64,000 nt of DNA from Candidatus Dechloromonas phosphoritropha. Lineage in GTDB: Bacteria > Pseudomonadota > Gammaproteobacteria > Burkholderiales > Rhodocyclaceae. This document shows positions 59,259-64,000 of this stretch, piece by piece. The notes beneath the pieces are model-generated. The model had not been told where the DNA came from, made no database searches, and saw only the letters and a program-made list of their open reading frames with translations. Both the position numbers and the translations under genes were made by a program. The DNA lies in the NCBI GenBank assembly GCA_016722705.1, contig JADKGN010000004.1, positions 2,232,001-2,296,000 of the forward strand, read 5' to 3'. Numbering within the stretch: the stretch's first letter is position 1; every line of letters starts with the position of its first letter.

Positions 59259-61234
59259 GATGTGCTCTGTTGGGTCGTCAGTTGGAGTTGCAGGGTGAAA
59301 CGGTCATCGGGCACTGTCCAAGTGACGGACAGTTCGACGCTCTGCATTATTTTCTCAAAGCCGGCCTCGGATTGGGAGACCGTCTGCTGCGGTCGACCGC
59401 GAATTTCCGCCGGAATTGACGCCAACAGATGGATGCCGCCGCCGAGGACGCCATCTTCCAGCGTCAGCGTGCTGGCCACGGGCAGGTCGAGTGGCGAGCC
59501 GAAGCCGCCGGGAATGCTGCCATCGGCGAGCACGTAGCGGCCGAGGAAGCCATCGCAGCTCGGCATCGCCAGGTTGAGGCGGGTCGCGAAGCGACGTCCG
59601 GCGAGGCCGGTGAGCAGCCAATTGATAGTTGCCGTCGCATCGTTAAGCGCATAGCACTTGATGATGCCGGGACGGGCGAAGCGCAGGGCGTCCGGCGTAG
59701 CCAGAGCGTAATCATTGACGGCGACGCCGCCGAGTTGATCGAGAAACAGGGCGCGCGGCAAGGCGTCGGGTACGATATCTTCTGCCGCCACCGGATGCTT
59801 GAAGCGGATGACATCGTGCGCCGAGGCGATGCCCTCGCCGAGGTGTTCGCTCGGCACCGAGCCGATCCTGTCGTGGTAGTGCTCGTGGTAGCGGCGCAGT
59901 GTGTCGCCGAAATTGTGGCTCAGCGCGTAGCTAGTCAGTTCATGCGCCGCCGCCAGGCCGTCGTCGCGCACGACCAGTTGCAAGCGGTCGTTGTGGACGA
60001 AGGTCTCGATTTTGCCATCGAAATCGAGGTCGACCGCAACGCTTGCCGGGCGCGGCTGGAGCGCGTCGAGTTTCGCTTCCAGCGCGACGATGTTGTTCCA
60101 CACCGCGCGCCGCAGGTGCGGCAGGTAAAGGCCGCCAAACAGGCCGTGCCAGTAGGCATCGTTGGCCTGGGCGCGGTAGAGGTCGGCAGTCAGTTCCGGC
60201 GGCACCACGGGCAATGCGGCGAGGCGGCTCGACAGCGCCTGCATGCGCTTGTGCATCCAGTTGGCTTCCGGGTAGCGCGACATGAAGTTGCGCCAGATGC
60301 CGCCGCGCATGAACGGCCGGTGCAGCTCACCGCGGCCGGCAGCCTTCTCGCCGGCGACGAAATTCGCGTAAATGCCGGCGGCGGGCATCGGCAACGTCCA
60401 TTCGTTCATTTCACTGTACGAGGTGGTCGGCAGATAGACGATGCCGCGCGTCGCCTGAGCGGCGTGAAAGTCGGCATAGGTCGCGGTGCGGATCTTCGGG
60501 CTGGCCAGCACGCCTTCGATCAGCGCCTTGAGCCAGCCGCGGTTGTAGACCCAGTCGTAGGTCTCCGGCCAGATGCCGAATTTCTCGATGTCGTCAAAAT
60601 AGATCGCCGCCGCCTGGCCCTGGTCGGCAAGGTCTTCCAGATAGCCGATGACCTCGTGCGCCGGCGAGAAGGGGAGGCGGTAACGTAGAGCCTCGGAGAT
60701 CGGGAAGAGGTCGAGGCGCTTGCCGCCTTCCTCGGTACTGTAGAAGCAGTCGAGTTCGCCGGAGCGCTTGCCGGTGCACAGGAAATGGTAGTCGTCGACA
60801 GTCACGTAGGCCATGCCGGTCGCCGCCAGGGCGGGCACCACCGATGATTCCCAGACGCGCTCGGTCAGCCAGGCGCCAGTCGGCCTGACGCCGGTCCAGG
60901 CGGTCAGCTTGTCGTTCAGTGTGCGCAACTGGCCGACACGGTCGCGCTGGGGAATGGCGGCGAGCACCGGTTCGGTGTCGCCGGAGCTGAACATCTCGAC
61001 CTGCCCGCGCGCCACCATTGCGGCAAGCAACGCCATGTCGGCCGGGTAGCGCTCGCGGAGCCAGTCGAGCAGCCAACCCGAGAAATGGGCGGCGAATCGG
61101 AAGTCCGGGTAGGCGTAAAGGGTTTCGAGGAAGGGCTTGTAGCAGCGCAGATGCGCATCCGCCATCACTTCCGGAAAATTACCCACCGGCTGGTGGGCAT
61201 GGACGCCGAGGAGGAGGGTAACAGCTTGGGTCAT
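59255..61234 (-). CDS. GH57 4-alpha-glucanotransferase/amylase
   Basis: 659 residues, the same length as the Thermococcus litoralis 4-alpha-glucanotransferase. GH57 motifs are VHAHQPVGNF, catalytic nucleophile E125 in WLTERVWES and acid D214 in YFDDIEKFGIWPE. The C-terminal half is the DUF1925/1926-type beta-sandwich region. It would rearrange or trim alpha-1,4-glucan chains. It ends in a 4-bp overlap with glgP; the next gene upstream is 11 bases away. Confidence 0.9.
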   Translation of the reverse strand: MTQAVTLLLGVHAHQPVGNFPEVMADAHLRCYKPFLETLYAYPDFRFAAHFSGWLLDWLRERYPADMALLAAMVARGQVEMFSSGDTEPVLAAIPQRDRVGQLRTLNDKLTAWTGVRPTGAWLTERVWESSVVPALAATGMAYVTVDDYHFLCTGKRSGELDCFYSTEEGGKRLDLFPISEALRYRLPFSPAHEVIGYLEDLADQGQAAAIYFDDIEKFGIWPETYDWVYNRGWLKALIEGVLASPKIRTATYADFHAAQATRGIVYLPTTSYSEMNEWTLPMPAAGIYANFVAGEKAAGRGELHRPFMRGGIWRNFMSRYPEANWMHKRMQALSSRLAALPVVPPELTADLYRAQANDAYWHGLFGGLYLPHLRRAVWNNIVALEAKLDALQPRPASVAVDLDFDGKIETFVHNDRLQLVVRDDGLAAAHELTSYALSHNFGDTLRRYHEHYHDRIGSVPSEHLGEGIASAHDVIRFKHPVAAEDIVPDALPRALFLDQLGGVAVNDYALATPDALRFARPGIIKCYALNDATATINWLLTGLAGRRFATRLNLAMPSCDGFLGRYVLADGSIPGGFGSPLDLPVASTLTLEDGVLGGGIHLLASIPAEIRGRPQQTVSQSEAGFEKIMQSVELSVTWTVPDDRFTLQLQLTTQQSTS

Positions 61235-61245
61235 GAGTCAGGATT

Positions 61246-62901
61246 TCAGGTGGCGCGGCGCATCGTGCCGCCGCTTTCGGGCGCACCGCCGCCGAGGCTG
61301 ATCGGGTGGTCGAGGCCACCGGGAATCGGCAGGCGCAGCAGGCGGTAGAGGGATTTTACATTTTCTCGGAACAGGCCGTCGAAGCAGGCGACCGACTGCG
61401 GCGAGTTGTAGTCGCCGAGCCACCAGAACCAGTCCGAACTTTCGCAAACGGCCAGTCGCCGCAATACGGCGGCACGCTCGTCATCGTCGAGCCGGTCGCC
61501 CTGCAACGCGCGGTCGGCGCACAGCTTGACCTCGCATAGCATGTCCCAGGCACGGTTCTTGTCAGGATTGCCGAGCCAGGTCGACAGCGTGCCATAGACC
61601 CAGCTTCCGGCAGTCAGCCGGGGCAGCCGAGGGCGGCGGTCGTGCTGCGTGGCCGCTGCCTCGCTCAGGGTTACCGTGCGGATTTTCGGGTTCTCCTCAA
61701 GAGCGTCGTAGAGGTCCGAAAAGAAGTACCAGGCGTTGTACGGGTAGTATTCCCAAGCATTTTCGCCGTCGAGAAAGACCGTGATCAGGTCGTTCCGCTT
61801 GGGGCGGTCGAGCGCCTTGAGTTCGCCCATAAAATGCTGGGCGGCGTCGCGGCCGTGCCAGTTGGCGTATTCGAAGCCGATCAGGTCGGAGAGTCGCTCG
61901 TTGCGGAAAAACAGCGTGATGTCGCCCGGCGTATCCTCGGGAGCCTGCCATGGAGTCGTCGTCGCGGCCTGATTGCCGGCGGAATGCTTGAGGACGCCAT
62001 GACTGCTCGCGGTCCACTGGAAACCAGATTCGGCGATCTGGTGGAGAAAGGGCGTCGACAAGGCGCCCTCGGCCGGCCACAGACCGGCCGGCACGCTGCC
62101 AAAGCGCCGCTCGTGGCTGACGCGGGCGGCGGCCAGATGGGTCGCGACGCGGGAACGCCCGCCCGGGTATTCGGGCGATGAGGGCAGGGGGCTTTCCGGC
62201 CAGCTTTCGCGGGCAGCCTTGAAATCGATCAGCAGCGGCGCCAGCGGGTGATTTTCCGGGGTGCAGCTCAGTTCGACCTGGCCGCGCTCGCTCAGAGCCC
62301 GATAGCGGGGAATCAGCCGACTCACGACGGCACCGAGTTCGGCGAGGAGGGCCTCACGGTCGGCGAGATCGAAACCGCTGCCCTTGGCCATCAATTGCGG
62401 CACGACATTCCCCTCGCGGCGCAGGCTCTCGCCCGTCCATGCGAGCAGGAACCAGACGGCGAGATCCGCGTAATAGCCGCCGGAGAGATAGCTCAGCGAA
62501 TTGGCATCCTGCGTCTTGACAAAATCCAGCAGGTCGCGCAGCCGCCGGTAGGGCGCGAAAGGGTCGAGCATCGTTCGTGCGTGACAGCGGAAGGCCATGT
62601 CGAGCAGCCATGTCCGCTCCCCGGCATCGAGCGTGTCGGGATCGGGTTGAGCGGTGATTTGCAACAGCGGGTCGCGCCACTGCCGGGTGGCGAACTGTTC
62701 GCGGTAATCTTCGACCTGATCGAGAAGCACCGGCACGAAATTGACCGTGCAGCGCACGCCGGGATGGCGTTCGAGGTGGCTGGCCATGTCGGAATAATCC
62801 TTGATGGCATGGAGGAGAACCCAGGGCAGCACGAAATGCCCCGTTTCGGGATGCCGGTAATCCGGCTGGTGCATGTGCCAGAGAAATGCGAGATCCGCCA
62901 T
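61246..62901 (-). CDS. GH57 family alpha-amylase-like glycoside hydrolase
   Basis: 551 residues from ATG 62901, which shares a base with the glgC stop. The N-terminus LAFLWHMHQPDYRHPE is the GH57 motif I, followed by LLDMAFRCHARTM, GLWPAEGALS (nucleophile Glu motif) and VFLDGENAWEYYP (acid Asp motif). This is the subgroup often called amylopullulanase-like. It differs from the GH57 enzyme next to it (shorter, no DUF1926 region), so the operon has two distinct GH57 enzymes. The substrate is an alpha-glucan, details unknown. Confidence 0.9.
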   Translation of the reverse strand: MADLAFLWHMHQPDYRHPETGHFVLPWVLLHAIKDYSDMASHLERHPGVRCTVNFVPVLLDQVEDYREQFATRQWRDPLLQITAQPDPDTLDAGERTWLLDMAFRCHARTMLDPFAPYRRLRDLLDFVKTQDANSLSYLSGGYYADLAVWFLLAWTGESLRREGNVVPQLMAKGSGFDLADREALLAELGAVVSRLIPRYRALSERGQVELSCTPENHPLAPLLIDFKAARESWPESPLPSSPEYPGGRSRVATHLAAARVSHERRFGSVPAGLWPAEGALSTPFLHQIAESGFQWTASSHGVLKHSAGNQAATTTPWQAPEDTPGDITLFFRNERLSDLIGFEYANWHGRDAAQHFMGELKALDRPKRNDLITVFLDGENAWEYYPYNAWYFFSDLYDALEENPKIRTVTLSEAAATQHDRRPRLPRLTAGSWVYGTLSTWLGNPDKNRAWDMLCEVKLCADRALQGDRLDDDERAAVLRRLAVCESSDWFWWLGDYNSPQSVACFDGLFRENVKSLYRLLRLPIPGGLDHPISLGGGAPESGGTMRRAT

Positions 62902-64000
62902 CAGCGGTTTTCCGCCGCGCCCTGGCCGAGCATTTCGGCGGTGACCAGCGTGATCCCCTTGGGGCTGACGTGAAAACGCTTGCGGTCGGCTTCCGGATCG
63001 ACACCGACGATCATCCCATCGGGAATCCGACAATTCTTGTCGATGACACAACGCTTGAGGAGCGCACGGCGCCCGATATCGACCCCCGGCAGGATCACCG
63101 AATCCTCGATTGATGTCCAGCTATGCACGGTGACGCTGGAGAACAGCAGCGAACGCTTGACCGCGGCGCCGGAAATGATGCAGCCGCCGGAAATCAGCGA
63201 GTCGATTGCCATACCGCGCCGCCCGTCGTCGTCGAAGACGAACTTGGCCGGCGGCAACTGCTCCTGATAGGTCCAGATCGGCCAGTCCTTGTCGTAGAGA
63301 TTGAGTTCCGGCGTCACCTTGGTCATTTCCATGTTCGCCTCCCAGTAGGCATCGATGGTTCCGACATCTCGCCAATAGGGTCGATGGTGTTCGCTGCCGA
63401 CGCAGGAGTCGGCGAAGCGGTGGGCGAACACCCGGTAGCGCGGGACGATATGCGGGATGATGTCCCTGCCGAAATCGCGGCTCGAACCCTTGGTCAGCGC
63501 GTCCCTTTCCAGTTGCTCGAAGAGAAATTTCGCGTTGAAGATATAGATGCCCATCGAGGCCAGTGCACGGTCGGGCTGGCCGGGGATCGAAGGCGGATTC
63601 TGCGGCTTCTCGAGGAAGTCGATCACGCGATCGTCTTCATCTACGCCCATGACGCCGAACTCGCCTGCTTCACCGAGCGGCACGTCGATGCAGGCGACCG
63701 TCATGTCGGCGCGGTGCTGGGCGTGGATCGCCAGCATCCGGCCATAGTCCATCTTGTAGATGTGGTCGCCGGCGACGATCAGGATATGTTCCGGGTTGTA
63801 GCGCTTGAGAAAATGCTTGTTCTGGTAGACCGCGTCAGCGGTCCCCTGATACCACTGCGTGTCGTCGATCTGCTGCTGCGCCGGCAGCAACTGGATGAAT
63901 TCGTCGAAACGCCCATCGAGGAAACTCCAGCCGCGCTGGATGTGGCGGATCAGGCTGTGTGCCTTGTACTGCGTGGCGACGCCGATCTTGCGGATGCCCG
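62901..64000 (-). CDS. glgC: Glucose-1-phosphate adenylyltransferase, 5' end outside window
   Basis: Partial: the frame continues past the right window edge; the edge codons read GIRKIGVATQYKAHSLIRHI. Family motifs are WYQGTADAVYQN, VAGDHIYKMDYGRML, GEFGVMGVDE, FLEKPQNPP, SMGIYIFN, DFGRDIIPHIV and RPYWRDVGTIDAYWEAN. The C-terminal beta-helix has IEDSVILPGVDIGRRALLKR. It makes ADP-glucose, the committed step of glycogen synthesis. As transcribed, it is the first gene seen of the operon. Confidence 0.96.
   Translation of the reverse strand, partial: GIRKIGVATQYKAHSLIRHIQRGWSFLDGRFDEFIQLLPAQQQIDDTQWYQGTADAVYQNKHFLKRYNPEHILIVAGDHIYKMDYGRMLAIHAQHRADMTVACIDVPLGEAGEFGVMGVDEDDRVIDFLEKPQNPPSIPGQPDRALASMGIYIFNAKFLFEQLERDALTKGSSRDFGRDIIPHIVPRYRVFAHRFADSCVGSEHHRPYWRDVGTIDAYWEANMEMTKVTPELNLYDKDWPIWTYQEQLPPAKFVFDDDGRRGMAIDSLISGGCIISGAAVKRSLLFSSVTVHSWTSIEDSVILPGVDIGRRALLKRCVIDKNCRIPDGMIVGVDPEADRKRFHVSPKGITLVTAEMLGQGAAENR

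Overview
The window is GC-rich DNA with dense, mostly overlapping gene pairs. The gene content (rpe-gph-trpE block, apaG, minCDE, a glycogen operon with GH57 enzymes, a membrane-bound molybdoenzyme) points to a betaproteobacterium, most likely of the Rhodocyclales. That placement is inferred from gene content and protein character only. The region is heavily rearranged: at least four insertion sequences, one further possible transposon-type gene, several gene remnants and several dispersed repeats sit between otherwise ordinary housekeeping blocks.

Layout. 1-4660: the end of an integrative-element replication module (a primase-helicase cut by the window edge and three element-borne genes of unknown role). 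5158-8823 (minus): a three-gene sensing unit made of a PhnD-type periplasmic binding protein, a membrane histidine kinase and a sigma-54 response regulator. 9131-17436 (plus): a divergent nine-gene operon built around a Tat-exported molybdopterin oxidoreductase (B-C-A order) with a TorD-like chaperone, an unknown protein, a TIM-barrel-like protein, a rhodanese-like periplasmic protein, a polyferredoxin and another unknown. It is followed by a dead moaA and a fragment of a second response regulator. 19068-21102 (minus): a Ser/Thr kinase with FHA domain and a small partner. 21367-27509: a type III restriction-modification system whose mod gene is cut by an IS1380-type element. 28275-31655: a four-gene ABC importer of the phosphonate/putative selenate type, flanked by imperfect direct repeats and a decayed copy of one of the element genes from the left end.

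32066-40551 carries chromosomal genes: an AI-2E family permease, a methyltransferase, apaG, rpe, gph, minCDE, a trp leader peptide, trpE and a CZB-domain gene. Here minCDE lies between gph and trpE, a fragment of gph is left just upstream of the trp leader, and trpG is reduced to its first ~37 codons. 41119-44995 is a group of zinc-ribbon, BON-domain and glycine-zipper lipoprotein genes. 45028-53009 is an IS-rich block (a 510-residue protein of an uncharacterised widespread family, IS3, IS1634, IS66). 53163-64000 (minus) is a tightly overlapped operon glgC-GH57-GH57-glgP-pgi-glgA-folA for glycogen synthesis and breakdown, cut by the right window edge within glgC.

How it may work together. The most interesting unit is 5158-17436. 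The binding protein and kinase would sense an oxyanion in the periplasm. The regulator would bind two matching 20-bp palindromes (8873-8892, 8917-8936) upstream of a sigma-54-like element and switch on a quinol-linked periplasmic reductase and its assembly factors. The substrate cannot be read from sequence. The Cys-type molybdenum ligand and B-C-A order resemble polysulfide/tetrathionate/Srd-type selenate reductases, and the unusual Asp in the first Fe-S motif marks it as a divergent branch. The importer at 28275-31655 belongs to a family often labelled as putative selenate transporters, which makes a selenium or sulfur oxyanion theme plausible but unproven.
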